Assembly: GCA_963770485.1 (NCBI GenBank)
Contig: CAVYPX010000009.1
Span: forward strand, 124,001 to 188,000
Length of the DNA stretch: 64,000 nucleotides
From: CAVVEC01 sp963770485
Lineage (GTDB): Bacteria; Acidobacteriota; Terriglobia; Terriglobales; Acidobacteriaceae
Direction of reading: 5' to 3'
This document shows, piece by piece, positions 9,666-19,882 of the stretch. The stretch's first letter is position 1. Each line of letters begins with the position of its first letter. The notes beneath the pieces were generated by a model. That model saw only the letters and a list, made by a program, of their open reading frames with translations, was not told the DNA's origin and did no database searches. The position numbers and the translations under genes were made by a program.

Positions 9666-11819
9666 GTGAAGCACGTGAACAAAAGGCGTCATGAAGTTTT
9701 TACTGCCACCGGCTGTGTATCCGAGGCAATGTCCCTACCTGCACTTGCTCCGCAAAAACGCCATAGCTGGGCAGAATCGGAAGGGCTCCCATTGCCGCTC
9801 GGGGCTACCTGGATCGAAGACGAGCAGGCTTTCAACTTTGCCGTATATGCTGAACGCGCCGACAGTGTGACTCTGCTCCTCTATTCTCCCCGCGATTTGG
9901 CGAACCCAATATGGACGTTCCAGTTCGATCCTATCCGCAACAAGTCAGGACGAATCTGGCACTGCAGGATCCCACTCAATCAAATGCACGATGGCCGCTA
10001 TTACGCTTATTCGGTCTCAGGGCAGGCCGTTGCTGGTCTCAACGGCTTTGACCACGAAAAGGTCCTTCTCGATCCCTATGCGAAAGGTGTCTTCTTCCCG
10101 CCGGGGTTCGATCGCAGGCTGGCTATGCAGCCGGGCCCGAATGATGAAAAGGCGCCTCTGGGAGTATTGCCCCGGCCTCGGACCGCTTTCGATTGGGCAG
10201 GAGATGTTCCGCCTCGGCCTGAATCAGACGCGATCATCTACGAACTTCACGTCAAGGGGTTCACCAACAATCCCAATTCCGGCGTTCATCCATCGCGAGC
10301 AGGCACCTACGCGGGCCTGATTGAAAAGATCCCGTATCTGAAAGAGCTTGGAATCACCGTCGTCGAACTCATGCCCATATTTCAGCGCGATCCTCACGAG
10401 GGTGACTATTGGGGATACATGCCTCTGAGTTTCTTCGCTCCCCATGCGCAGTATGGGTCAAGTGTTGATGATGATGGGCAACATCTTGAGTTCAAGAATA
10501 TGGTGAAGGCTTTTCACAAGGCTGGAATCGCCGTCGTGCTCGACGTTGTGTACAACCATACTTGTGAGGGAGATCACGTCGGCCCTACCTACAGCTTCAA
10601 GGGTTTCGACGCCGCAGGCTATTACATGCTGTCCTCCGACCCGACGAGCCCATACGCCAATTACTCGGGCACCGGCAACACGTTTAATTTCAGCCAGGCA
10701 CACGTGCGCAAAATGGTTATGGACAGCCTCCGGTATTGGAAAAACGAGATGCACGTCGATGGATTTCGCTTCGACCTTGCATCGGTGTTTAGCCGTAACG
10801 CCGACGGATCGCTCAACTGGGGAGATGCCCCAATTTTCAGCGAAATCGCCGCGGACCCCGAGTTGGGCCGATTGGCGTTAATCGCGGAGCCTTGGGACGT
10901 CGGCGGCTATCAGCTGGGGCGCGGATTTCCGGGCACGACCTGGCTTCAATGGAACGCGCGCTATCGCGACGATATCCGCCGTTTTGTGAGGGGCGATGCG
11001 GGCATGGTCCCAGACCTGATGCGTCGTATTTATGGCAGCGACGATCTATTTCCGGACAGCCGCGACCATGCCTATCATGCCTTCCAAACGGTGAACTACA
11101 TCGATTGCCACGACGGTTTCACGCTGTACGATCTGGTTTCCTACGATCAGAAGAACAATTGGAGGAACGGCCATGACAATCAGGACGGCATGGACGCGAA
11201 TTACAGCTGGAATTGCGGGCATGAAGGAGATGAGGGCGCGCCAGCAGAGGTTCTGGCACTGCGCCGGAAACAGGTGAAGAATTTCTGCTGTCTGCTGCTG
11301 CTGTCAAACGGTATTCCGATGTTCCGCGCGGGTGACGAGTTCCTGAACACTCAATTCGGAAACAATAATCCTTACAACCAGGACAACGAAATCAGCTGGC
11401 TGGATTGGAGCAAGCCCCAGGCGAATCAGGACATATTCCGGTTCTTTAAACGCATGATTGCGTTCCGGAAGTCTCATCCTTCCCTGTGTCGCAGCAGATT
11501 CTGGCGTGAGGACATTTCCTGGTACGGCATTGGACCTATGGTCGATCTGTCGCCAGATTCCCGGAGTCTGGCGTTTTGCCTACATGGCGCGTCACAAGTC
11601 GACGACGATATTTACGTGATGATCAATGCATATTGGCAAGAGCTGCAGTTCCAAATCCAGGAGGGTGCGCCCCAAGATTGGGTCAAAATTGTGGACACCG
11701 ACCTGCCAAGTCCCGACGATTTTAGTGAGCGGGGTTTGCCGCTGCAGCAGTCAACTTATGAAGTAGCCGCGCGATCCATTGTTGTTTTGAAGCGGTGCGA
11801 TCGAGATTTCAAAAAATGA
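9666..11819 (+). CDS. glgX: glycogen debranching enzyme (GlgX/isoamylase type, GH13)
   Basis: 717 residues. An N-terminal CBM48-like sandwich (about 35-160) precedes the GH13 barrel. The four GH13 regions are visible: DVVYNHT, VDGFRFDLAS with the nucleophile Asp, LIAEPWDVGG with the acid/base Glu, and NYIDCHDG with the transition-state Asp. It hydrolyses alpha-1,6 branches of phosphorylase-limited glycogen in the cytoplasm and would work with the phosphorylase at 58278-60788. The GTG at 9666 is 3 nt after the previous stop; ATG 9729 preceded by GAGG is a plausible alternative, since the first 21 residues are not family-like. Confidence 0.93.
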   Translation: MKHVNKRRHEVFTATGCVSEAMSLPALAPQKRHSWAESEGLPLPLGATWIEDEQAFNFAVYAERADSVTLLLYSPRDLANPIWTFQFDPIRNKSGRIWHCRIPLNQMHDGRYYAYSVSGQAVAGLNGFDHEKVLLDPYAKGVFFPPGFDRRLAMQPGPNDEKAPLGVLPRPRTAFDWAGDVPPRPESDAIIYELHVKGFTNNPNSGVHPSRAGTYAGLIEKIPYLKELGITVVELMPIFQRDPHEGDYWGYMPLSFFAPHAQYGSSVDDDGQHLEFKNMVKAFHKAGIAVVLDVVYNHTCEGDHVGPTYSFKGFDAAGYYMLSSDPTSPYANYSGTGNTFNFSQAHVRKMVMDSLRYWKNEMHVDGFRFDLASVFSRNADGSLNWGDAPIFSEIAADPELGRLALIAEPWDVGGYQLGRGFPGTTWLQWNARYRDDIRRFVRGDAGMVPDLMRRIYGSDDLFPDSRDHAYHAFQTVNYIDCHDGFTLYDLVSYDQKNNWRNGHDNQDGMDANYSWNCGHEGDEGAPAEVLALRRKQVKNFCCLLLLSNGIPMFRAGDEFLNTQFGNNNPYNQDNEISWLDWSKPQANQDIFRFFKRMIAFRKSHPSLCRSRFWREDISWYGIGPMVDLSPDSRSLAFCLHGASQVDDDIYVMINAYWQELQFQIQEGAPQDWVKIVDTDLPSPDDFSERGLPLQQSTYEVAARSIVVLKRCDRDFKK

Positions 11820-11856
11820 TCTCTGGTTACTGACATCTACTTTGCTGAGGTGTGTC

Positions 11857-12126
11857 ATGAGCGCGAACGAGTCTGCTGAAGTTCTCAGAAGCTGGCGCGC
11901 ATTGTACCGCGCTGCGCTGTTCGAGACCGACACGAGCAAAGTACCATCACGCATCGAAGAAGCCCGGAGGGCACTCATCTTTCGATCGCGAGAGCTATTC
12001 AAAACTTCCCCCAATTATGACGGCGAAACTGAGGCTATCGAGGACGCCCTCTATGCCCTGCAAGCCTTGGAAAACTGTTTGAAATCGAATACAAAAGATC
12101 GCAGACACACTCCCCGAGCCAGTTAG
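11857..12126 (+). CDS. small conserved protein, ALYRAA family, copy 2
   Basis: 89 residues from ATG 11857, preceded by TGAGG. It shares RSWRALYRAALFETD, RSRELF and IEDALYALQALEN with the copies at 4743-4994 and 34740-34985. It lies 37 nt after the debranching enzyme and is probably cotranscribed with it. The spacer between the two halves is slightly longer than in the other copies. Function unknown; no signal peptide or membrane segment. Confidence 0.72.
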   Translation: MSANESAEVLRSWRALYRAALFETDTSKVPSRIEEARRALIFRSRELFKTSPNYDGETEAIEDALYALQALENCLKSNTKDRRHTPRAS

Positions 12127-12344
12127 ACTGTTCCCAGACTGCAAGAATGCCTTGCCGTTGGGACAAGATTGCGGTCTCTTAACTGGTCGTGGCGGCGGAC
12201 AAACACATTTCCTTCGCAGCGCGTATCCTTTTCAGAGATCACACCTCCCCGTCAGCGGTATCATGGTTTTGTTGTTTTTTCTTGATATAGACCATGAATA
12301 AGCGCGGCTGAATGAACCGTTGTCTCACGCTATTCGGGTACAAC

Positions 12345-15300
12345 ATGGGAAATATAGCTTCTCGTCAACCGCTTCCGCTTCGCTTTAACTGGCCCTCTGC
12401 CACGATTGTGGTGACGTTGGGGTCTTTGTCTCACCTGCGTATTGTTGCTGGCAGGCTCGGTTCACGCGCTTGATCCGAACAAACGTCTCACCCAGTACAT
12501 GCATACATCATGGCGGATCCAGGATGGTTCCGCGCCGTCCGGCATGTACACGATTGCGCAAACATCCGATGGTTTCCTCTGGTTCCTATCTTCTCGCGGC
12601 GATATCTACAGGTTCGACGGTGTCCAGTTTCGTCCTTGGCATCCGCCTGCTGATGCTGGCTCAATCGGTAGGATCAGGAACATTGTTGGCGACCAGGCAG
12701 GTGGGCTGTGGGCATTAGGAGCAGACGGCATCGCTCGCCTGAAAGATGGGATTGTCACTTCTCATTTCGAGTTGGAAGGGCTCATGCCGAATGCCGGCAA
12801 CGTGAGCATAGACACTGATGAGCTCGTTGTGGGTCGTACGAGGCGAGAATGGCATTTCGGAGCCCGTGTGTCATGTTACCGACCGGGGTGTCAAGTGTTT
12901 CGGAAAATCCAATGGAATACCGATCACCCCCGTCGATGCGATATTGGCGGACGGGAGCGGCGGCTTTTGGCTGGGAGGTCAGGCTGCCCTTGTTCACTGG
13001 CATGCCGGTGTGTCAGAGAAGTACCCGATCGAAGGCCTGAAATCCAATACGGGGGCGCCGGGGATAATGAGCCTGGCACGTGGACCGGATGGATCGGTTT
13101 GGGTCGGCATAGTTGGCGCAGGACCAGGGCAAGGCCTTGCGAGACTGGAGAAAGGCGCTGTCTCATCCTTCGCAACGCACACGTTCGATGGAAGTAAGTT
13201 AGGTGTCTTCGCCCTGCGCTTCGACCGCGAGGGCAATCTTTGGGTCGGCACTAATAACGACGGAGTATTTCGTGTGCATGAGAATTCTGTCGACCATTAC
13301 GCACGGACGGAAGGCTTGTCCGGCAATTTCGTGCGGACTCTCTTTGAAGACCGGGAAGGTGTTATCTGGGCTGCTGGCAGCAATGGAATAGACAAGTTCC
13401 ACGATCCGCGTATCACGTCTTTCTCTGCCGTCGAGGGGCTGGGAAAGGATTGGGCAGTAGGCGTCCTGGCCAGTAGGGATGGCACAATCTGGGTCGCAAA
13501 TGCTGAGTCGCTCGATCACATTGAAGGCAGCGGTTTTGTCTCCTCAATTCGCACTGGAAGCGGCCTTCCGGGAAGCCAAGTCTCTTCTTTGTTGGAAGAT
13601 CACACCGGAAACCTGTGGGTGGGAATAGATGACGGGCTTTATCTGTTCAAGGATGGGGGCTTCCGCCGCCTGCCCGAACCGAATCATCAGCCACTTGGAC
13701 TGGTCTTTGAATTGATCGAGGACGCCGACGGAAATATTTGGGCAGAGTGCGCCGGTACGGGAAAGCTTGTACGTATTCGTGGTTTCCAGGTGCAACAAGA
13801 GTTTTCACGATCGCAAGTTCCAACCGGCCGCCTTGCCCCGGATCCGCAGGGAGGAATTTGGATTGGCACTCGCAACGGGGACCTTGTGCTGTTTCGCGAT
13901 GGTGTTCTGAAAAGGTTCCCGGTCGGCTCTAAAGCCAATCCGTGGACGAACGAGATGATTGCCGAAGCCGACGGATCTGTTTTGGCTGCCTTCGACGACG
14001 GACTGGTCGGATTGCGGCAAGGTAAGGTGCAGCAGATGACCAAGAAAAATGGTTTGCCATGCGAGGGCATCATCTCTTTGGTTGAGGACAAGAGGAACAA
14101 CTGGTGGCTAAACACTCAGTGTGGGATTGTGGAGTTTTCAGACTCCGAGCTCCAGCGATGGTGGGCAAATCCGGAAGCAGTGATCCAGGCCCGTTTGTAC
14201 GACGTACTGGACGGAGCCCGTCCATCCGCGCGACCACCCTTCCATTCAGCGGCAAGCTCGCTCGATGGGCGCGTGTGGTTTGTGAATTCGGGCGTCGTGC
14301 AGATGGTGGATCCCTCCAGGTTGTCGCAAAAGGCGCTGCCGGCTGAGACGTACATCGATTCGGTCATCGCTGACCGAAAGGAGTTCGCAGCAACGGAAAA
14401 ACTCAGACTCCCCCCGAACCCAAGGGACTTCCAAATTGATTACACCTCACCCACTTTTACCGTTCCACAGAAGGTGAAATTTCGCTACCGGCTTGATGGA
14501 TATGAGCGTGACTGGCACGAGGCCGGCACGCGTCGGCAGGCTTTCTACACGGATTTGCCTCCTGGGAACTATTCATTTCGCGTGATCGCATGCAATAGTG
14601 ATGGCATCTGGAACAACAGTTCCGCCAAGCTCGATTTCTCCATCGCCCCGGCGTATTACCAGACCAATTGGTTTCGCGCTCTCTGGGCGTGCATCCTTTT
14701 GGCGCTGCTGTGGACGGCGTACCATTGGCGTGTCCGGCAATTGCAACATCAGTTCGATATGACGCTGGAGGCGCGTGTGGGCGAGCGCACACGGATTGCA
14801 AGGGACCTTCACGACACTCTGCTTCAAAGCGCCCACGGTGTGCTGCTCCGATTCCAAACGGTTTCCCAGTTGCTGCCGGACCGCCCGATGGAGGCAAAAG
14901 AGAAGCTGGACAATGCGATCGACCAGACCGCGGACTTCATCACCGACGCCCGGGATGAGGTGCAGGGATTGCGGGACTCCACGGTACAGAGCAACGATCT
15001 GGCAATGGCCATAAGCACGCTCGGAGAAGAACTCACGACCGACTCAGCCAACCACCGACCTGCGTTCCGTGTCGCCGTCGAGGGCGAGGCGCGAAATCTG
15101 CATCCCATCCTCCGAGACGAGATCTACAAAATTGCTGCCGAAGCGCTGCGGAACGCGTTTCGCCACTCTCAGGCACGGCAGATCGAGGTCGAAATCCGTT
15201 ATGACAATGAGCAATTCCGACTACGGGTGCGGGACGATGGAAAAGGCATTGATCCAGCGATTCTCTCCAGCCAAGGCAGTGAGGGACACTACGGCTTGCC

Positions 15301-15454
15301 CGGGATGCGGGAACGTGCCACTCTTATCGGAGGTAAGCTAGTGGCGTGGAGCGAAGTCGACGCTGGCACGGAAGTGGAACTGCGCGTTCCTGCGAGAACC
15401 GCCTACGCGACAGCACAGAGACGTTCGTGGTTTTCACGCAAGGCGAAGGCATGA
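12345..15454 (+). pseudogene. two-component propeller sensor histidine kinase, broken by two frameshifts
   Basis: Reading must change frame near 12415-12470 and again near 12815-12835, each time consistent with one extra base. The long intact part is 12818-15454 (878 residues). The joined protein has a hydrophobic N-terminus, about a dozen seven-bladed-propeller repeats of the type GNLWVGTNNDG, a Y_Y_Y domain (near FRYRLDGYERDW), one membrane helix (WFRALWACILLALLW), a HisKA_3 domain with the phospho-acceptor in RDLHDTLLQ, and an ATPase domain with NAFRHS and DDGKGID. It would sense a periplasmic ligand and phosphorylate the response regulator 11 nt downstream. If the shifts are real the gene is inactive; sequencing error is the alternative. 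Confidence 0.8.
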
Positions 15455-15465
15455 AGTAGGAGCTC

Positions 15466-16098
15466 ATGAGCGCCGGCATCGCTCAAATTCGAATTCTTGC
15501 GGTTGACGACCATCCAATTGTGCGCCAGGGAATCGCAGGTCTGGTTGGCATTCAGACCGATATGGTTTTGGTAGGCGAGGCATCCAACGGACGTGATGCC
15601 ATTCAGCAATTCCGTACGCACCATCCCGACATCACGCTCATGGACTTACAAATGCCGGAGATGAACGGCCTCGATGCGATCATCGCGATTCGCAACGAAT
15701 TTCCCGACGCAAAAGTGATTGTGCTGACGACGTACGTGGGCGACACGCAAATTCTGCGTGCGCTCAAGGCCGGTGCTCAGGCGTACCTGCTCAAGAATAC
15801 GTTGCACAAGGAATTACTGGAGACGATCCGTGCAGTCCATGCTGGAAAGAAGACCCTTTCCCCAGAGGTCTCGTACCAAGTCGCCGAGCATGCTACTGAT
15901 GACGCACTCACGCCAGCAGAAATTCTTGTGTTGCGCCTGATCGCGGCTGGGAATGCGAACAAGCAAATTGCGGATCAGCTCTCCATTACCGAGGAAACGG
16001 TCAAGAGTCGAGTCAAGTGCATCCTTTCTAAATTGGGCGCAAACGATCGAACGCACGCCGCGATGATTGGCCTGAAGAGAGGAATCATCGAGCTGTAG
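15466..16098 (+). CDS. LuxR/NarL-family response regulator
   Basis: 210 residues. The receiver domain (about 8-125) has the acidic pair in AVDDHP, the phospho-acceptor Asp in ITLMDLQMPEMNG, and the conserved Thr/Lys (VLTTY, YLLKN). The C-terminal LuxR helix-turn-helix reads LTPAEILVLRLIAAGNANKQIA and ends GANDRTHA. It sits 11 nt after the propeller kinase gene, so they form a pair. Targets cannot be read from the sequence. Confidence 0.93.
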   Translation: MSAGIAQIRILAVDDHPIVRQGIAGLVGIQTDMVLVGEASNGRDAIQQFRTHHPDITLMDLQMPEMNGLDAIIAIRNEFPDAKVIVLTTYVGDTQILRALKAGAQAYLLKNTLHKELLETIRAVHAGKKTLSPEVSYQVAEHATDDALTPAEILVLRLIAAGNANKQIADQLSITEETVKSRVKCILSKLGANDRTHAAMIGLKRGIIEL

Positions 16099-16220
16099 TT
16101 TCCACCAGCTTGCCTTCGTGCCACAAACGCAAAACTCTAAAGAGTGACGATGCTGACTCTAATTGGGGTTTCGGTTCGGCTCGTAACAAGGGAAACTAGT
16201 AATGTCTAGAAGGGTGTGTT

Positions 16221-16604
16221 TTGCGAAGGTTATATTCCACATTCGCTGGTGGTTGGCCTGGCGCAGGTTTGCTTCTCATGCGATTGGTTGTCGGCTCCGT
16301 GCTGGTTGTCCGCGCGAGCTCGAGGCTGTGGAGCGATCCACCACCCATGAACGTCACAATTCCCGCTGTGCTCTTAATGGGAGCAGGAATCCTGCTAATC
16401 GTAGGCTTATGGACGCCCATCACGGGAACTTCCATAGCGTTGATTGAAATCTGGAAGTTGCTTACGCTAGCCGGAGACAAATGGGTTTGGGTGCTATTAG
16501 GAACCGTCGGTGCCGCTCTCGCAATGTTAGGACCAGGTCTATGGTCGATCGATGCTCGCCTTTTCGGGTGGAAGCGCATCGAAGCTCCTCCTCGCAAAAA
16601 GTAG
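16221..16604 (+). CDS. DoxX-like small membrane protein
   Basis: 127 residues with four hydrophobic helices, the first containing LLMRLVVGSVLVV and the later ones GAGILLIVGLWTP and LGTVGAALAMLGPG, in the DoxX/DoxD layout. The family is linked to respiratory or redox functions in the inner membrane, but the role here is unknown. The TTG start at 16221 follows AAGGG at suitable distance. Confidence 0.65.
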   Translation: MRRLYSTFAGGWPGAGLLLMRLVVGSVLVVRASSRLWSDPPPMNVTIPAVLLMGAGILLIVGLWTPITGTSIALIEIWKLLTLAGDKWVWVLLGTVGAALAMLGPGLWSIDARLFGWKRIEAPPRKK

Positions 16605-16935
16605 TTCTAACTCTCCTTAAGTGACTACCCCAAACGACCGAATTTATTGCCTCAAAAGAGGACGCTACTTGTACCCCCGAGAGTCTCCGATTTGGCTCCA
16701 TGTGGGGCTGTGCGCAAATTGAACTTGGTTGACAATGGCTCCGTCAGTACGACAAGAGGTGTGATGGTCGGGAGGCGCTTATGTGGAAGATCACAATTCA
16801 CGGGTTCACGCTACAGGAAGTCCTAATCATGGCTGCAATGAATGTTGCACCCGGACTGATAGCGACCGACAGAGGCGAGCGAACGATCTGGCGCAGCCGA
16901 GCGCACCGAGATTCACTAGGATCCAGGAGATTGTC
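16605..16935. other. gene-free interval
   Basis: I see no coding sequence, strong hairpin or correctly spaced sigma54 site here. Open frames across it lack ribosome sites and family-like sequence. Confidence 0.5.
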
Positions 16936-17055
16936 ATGGCAAAAGTAATTGAGTTTTACATACCGAAGAACTTTCGGAAACCGTTAAGGACGGTAGCTCA
17001 ACCGCAACTCGGAAAAATCATCGAGTTTTGCCCACAGACGAGGAGATCAGCTTAG
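16936..17055 (+). CDS. 39-residue basic protein with repeated KxIEF motif
   Basis: ATG 16936 follows AGGAGATTGTC, a good ribosome site. The peptide begins MAKVIEFYIP and repeats the motif as GKIIEFCP near the end, with a basic middle (NFRKPLRTV). Comparable short proteins beginning with this motif occur in acidobacteria as far as I recall, but I know no function. It precedes the small ORF at 17089 and the broken EBP gene. Confidence 0.5.
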   Translation: MAKVIEFYIPKNFRKPLRTVAQPQLGKIIEFCPQTRRSA

Positions 17056-17088
17056 CTCCTATCCATTTTTTGCGGATTGAGAGGAAAT

Positions 17089-17241
17089 ATGACCTTCATT
17101 CCCACACAAACCGGCTTTATTCGTCTGGAAGAGTCCGAAAAACTGTTGCGAGCCATCTTCCCAAACCATCCCAGCGTGGAGCCGTGTCATTCCGCGCCAC
17201 GTCTGGAACCGAAAAGAGTTGGCAAAGCACGGCAAATGTAA
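17089..17241 (+). CDS. 50-residue ORF upstream of the second EBP
   Basis: ATG 17089 is preceded by GAGAGGAA. The peptide contains GFIRLEESEKLLRAIFP, a plausible amphipathic helix, and stops 17 nt before the ATG of the EBP. The arrangement fits a leader or cotranscribed small protein. No family recognised. Confidence 0.4.
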   Translation: MTFIPTQTGFIRLEESEKLLRAIFPNHPSVEPCHSAPRLEPKRVGKARQM

Positions 17242-17258
17242 AGGTTCAGGAGGAGATT

Positions 17259-18336
17259 ATGGGATGCGCCACTATGGATTTCACAAATCTCGGAGGCCTT
17301 GCAGCAACAAGCTTTCCCAAAGTGATCGCGGTGGAAGATGAGCGATTGCACCTGGGATGGGGAAAAAGCTCTGAGCATTGCTTCGAAGGAATCATCGGCA
17401 AGAGCCCAGCTATTCAGAGAGTGCTTGAGCAAGTCGCGATCGTGGCGCCGACCGACTCTACCGTCCTACTCCGCGGAGAGACCGGCACGGGCAAGGAGTT
17501 GATTGCACGGGCCATTCACAACCTGAGCTACCGGCGCGAGCACGACTTTGTGCGCATGAACTGCGCCGCGATTCCCTCGGGACTGCTGGAGAGCGAACTG
17601 TTTGGGCACGAGAAGGGAGCGTTCACCGGAGCCCTGATGCAACGAAAGGGCAGATTCGAACTGGCGGACCGCGGCTCGCTCTTTTTGGACGAGATCGGCG
17701 ACATCAGCTTGGAATTGCAGCCAAAATTGTTGCGCGCAGTGCAGGAGCAGGAGTTCGAACGTCTGGGAAGCGCCAGGACAATCCAGGTCAACGTTCGCAT
17801 TATTGCCGCGACTCACCGCGACCTCCCGACGATGATTCGGGAGGGGAAATTCCGCGAAGGATTTATTTTATCGACTCAATGTCTTTCCGATCGAAATCCC
17901 GCCACTGCGGGAACGGCGCGAGGATATTCCGTTATTGGTGGACTATTTTGTGTCGAAGTTGGCGCGACGCATGGGGAAGGAAATTACGTCTGTCCCATCC
18001 CATGCCATGGAGTTTCTGACGAATAATGCTTGGAAAGGAAACGTTCGAGAACTGGCGAACTTTATCGAACGCGCTGTCATTCTTACACGTGGAGATGAGT
18101 TAGACGTGCCAATTGCAGAGCTCTGCACCTCTTGCGAGGTGGGTGTTGCGCCTAGTTCCCCTCTAACCTTCCGACAGGCGGAATCCAGTGCAATCGTCGA
18201 GGCTTTGAGAGCTGCCTCGGGACAGATAGGGGGCAAGGGGGGAGCTGCTGAGCGGCTGGGATTGAGGCGTACGACTCTTCAAAATAAGATGCGCCGGCTA
18301 AACATCTCCCGTGCCGACTTCTCGCCCTCAGCTTAA
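17259..18336 (+). pseudogene. sigma54-dependent activator without sensory domain, frameshifted
   Basis: The ATG at 17259 follows AGGAGGAGA. Only about 45 residues precede the AAA+ domain, so there is no GAF, PAS or receiver domain. Walker A GETGTGKE, the GAFTGA loop and LFLDEIGD are intact. At 17859-17860 one extra G turns the expected FREDLFYRLN into a wrong frame; the correct frame resumes and runs to 18336 with a Fis-type helix-turn-helix, AAERLGLRRTTLQNKM. That helix is nearly identical to the one in the EBP at 2537-4606, so both should bind the same sites. Either a decayed duplicate or a one-base sequence error. Confidence 0.82.
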
Positions 18337-18510
18337 GAGGCTCGCTGACCCCTGGCTCGTTTGGGTTCGGCACTTCCCACGCTGAGTTCAGCGATTGCCT
18401 CGATGACGGCGTGGTCCCAATATAGGCAGAACTCTGATCTATAGGCCCTATCCATTTAACCCGCTCCGATCACACACCGAATTCATTCGCGACATGGGAA
18501 GAATCAGTCG

Positions 18511-18690
18511 CTACTGGGTAATCTTCAGCATCGAACTGCCGCTGGTTCCGTTGACCGTTGCAGTGACAGTCGCGAATCCCGAGCCGCCCGTTCCAGTTGC
18601 AGTGAGTTGCGCTGTACCGCCTGCGGCTGTGAGGGATGAAGTCGAAGGAGTCATGGTGACGCTGCTCAAGGTCGGATCGACAAACCAATC
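18511..18690 (-). pseudogene. C-terminal fragment of a bacterial Ig-like (Big) domain protein
   Basis: The minus strand encodes a Thr/Ser/Gly-rich end, including SSVTMTPSTSSLTAAGGTAQ and ending SSMLKITQ, the pattern of a Big-type domain of a secreted adhesin or fibre protein. No start or upstream domains remain in frame, so it is a remnant. The part 18337-18510 between it and the broken EBP gene shows nothing. Confidence 0.5.
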
Positions 18691-18767
18691 ACACCAACAC
18701 CGAACGCGAATAGGACGAGGGCTCCTAGGGCACCTGCAATTTCAGGTTGATGTTCTGCATTCAACAT
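18666..18767 (-). CDS. 33-residue single-helix membrane peptide, putative
   Basis: ATG 18767 starts a peptide whose middle, IAGALGALVLFAFGVGVIGL, is one transmembrane helix. It overlaps the end of the 58-residue ORF upstream by 26 nt. Overlapping tiny frames can arise by chance, so support is limited to hydrophobicity and position. Confidence 0.28.
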   Translation of the reverse strand: MLNAEHQPEIAGALGALVLFAFGVGVIGLSIRP

Positions 18768-18918
18768 CTTTGCGGGTGACCATCTCGGCGGTAGGAGCAA
18801 CCATGTCGCGCAGGTTCTTCAGCTCTGCGCGCAGCTTCTCGGCCTCAACATTTGGCAGACGATCCTGCACCGAGTTGAACGTCCTGATGAGATTGTTGAG
18901 TGCATTAAAGACTGTCAC
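18742..18918 (-). CDS. 58-residue coiled-coil-like ORF, putative
   Basis: GTG 18918 overlaps the stop of the dehydrogenase remnant as GTGA. The peptide is helical and charged (VEAEKLRAELKNLRDMV). No family recognised. It may be a surviving small gene or chance coding in a degraded region. Confidence 0.3.
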   Translation of the reverse strand: MTVFNALNNLIRTFNSVQDRLPNVEAEKLRAELKNLRDMVAPTAEMVTRKDVECRTST

Positions 18919-19010
18919 AGCTTGAATCCTCCATCCACACGCAGCACCTGACCAGTGACGTAATCTGACATCGGCGAGCACATGAAGAGCATGGCGTTCG
19001 CCGCCGTTGA
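18915..19010 (-). pseudogene. remnant of a short-chain dehydrogenase (SDR) C-terminus
   Basis: The frame ends SDYVTGQVLRVDGGFKL, the hallmark C-terminus of SDR oxidoreductases, preceded by ANAMLFMCSPM. Nothing upstream in this frame resembles the Rossmann fold, so about 230 residues are missing. On the same strand another frame reads AGITVNGG just before, possibly another piece of the same gene. A clear sign of deletion in this region. Confidence 0.6.
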
Positions 19011-19188
19011 CCGTAATACCAGCCGATGGTGCAAGTGGCTAGCCACTCCTTGTCCCTCGTAAGCTACAGAATGACTTGACAATTGTTTATGGGGAAATAA
19101 GCAGATTCGTGCCCGTCGGTGGGCATGGCCAAAATGTGGGCAGCGTTGTACGAACATGGATTACATCATTACATCGGTAGGGAAGACT

Positions 19189-19803
19189 CTATCCACCGGC
19201 GATCGGCCGCCTATCGAGCCCCGTCCCCATGAGACGTTGGAGGATGCACCGTGCCCGTGTGAGCCGGGCCTTTACTGTACCCTCAGGAACTCTGAGGATA
19301 TTTGCTGTTTCGCGGATGGATAAGCCATCGACATGGCGCAATTGAAATGTATGAAACAGAGGAGGAGAGAGCCTTGGGAGGATGCGGTTGAGATGCTCTT
19401 TCATCTCCGCCGCGCGACACTGGTCCTCAGGGTTAGGACGGTCGTCTACGAGGCGCTCTGACAGCGCCGGTGTCTTCTCATCACCACAGGAGTAATCCAG
19501 AGAAACGAAGGTTGCCCGTAGCCTCCTACGTAGTTGCATTCGCGCAGAATTCACCACAATCGCCACCAGCCACGTTGAAATCCGCGCTTCTTGCCGGAAT
19601 TGCGCGAGATGCCGGTAAGCCGAGACTACTGCATCTTGAACGGCGTCCTCTGCGTCAGCGGCATTGCCCAGGTATCGCAAGGCGTACCTGTAAAATCTGG
19701 GCAAGTAGCGGGCGAGGACTTCATCCAGTTCTTCCCCCTTTGCACGGCGGGCAACGACTGCAGTTTTCTGCAAAGTGTCGATAGGTGTTGGGGTCGCTGC
19801 CAT
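19189..19803 (-). CDS. ECF-type RNA polymerase sigma factor
   Basis: 204 residues. Region 2 (about 24-95) includes LPRFYRYALRYLGNAADAEDAVQDA and the -10 recognition helix near ISTWLVAIVVNSARMQLRRR. Region 4 (about 140-195) has the HTH RETANILRVPEGTVKARLTRA. It would direct polymerase to its own stress promoters. No anti-sigma gene is adjacent, and the gene has an extra N-terminal stretch of about 25 residues. The regulon is unknown. Confidence 0.9.
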   Translation of the reverse strand: MAATPTPIDTLQKTAVVARRAKGEELDEVLARYLPRFYRYALRYLGNAADAEDAVQDAVVSAYRHLAQFRQEARISTWLVAIVVNSARMQLRRRLRATFVSLDYSCGDEKTPALSERLVDDRPNPEDQCRAAEMKEHLNRILPRLSPPLFHTFQLRHVDGLSIRETANILRVPEGTVKARLTRARCILQRLMGTGLDRRPIAGG

Positions 19804-19882
19804 TATGGTCGTCCTCCCAGGTGTGATCGAATTTCGCCAACTATCATTATGGACAGTTACCCGCCGGAATCGATGTGTTGAT

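Noticed and set aside
16202..16447. 81-residue plus-strand frame over the DoxX-like gene
   Set aside because: It is a shadow frame; the hydrophobic pattern of the DoxX-like frame is the coherent one.
18494..18925. 143-residue plus-strand open frame
   Set aside because: It is antisense to the Ig-like and SDR remnants, whose sequences are recognisable on the minus strand.
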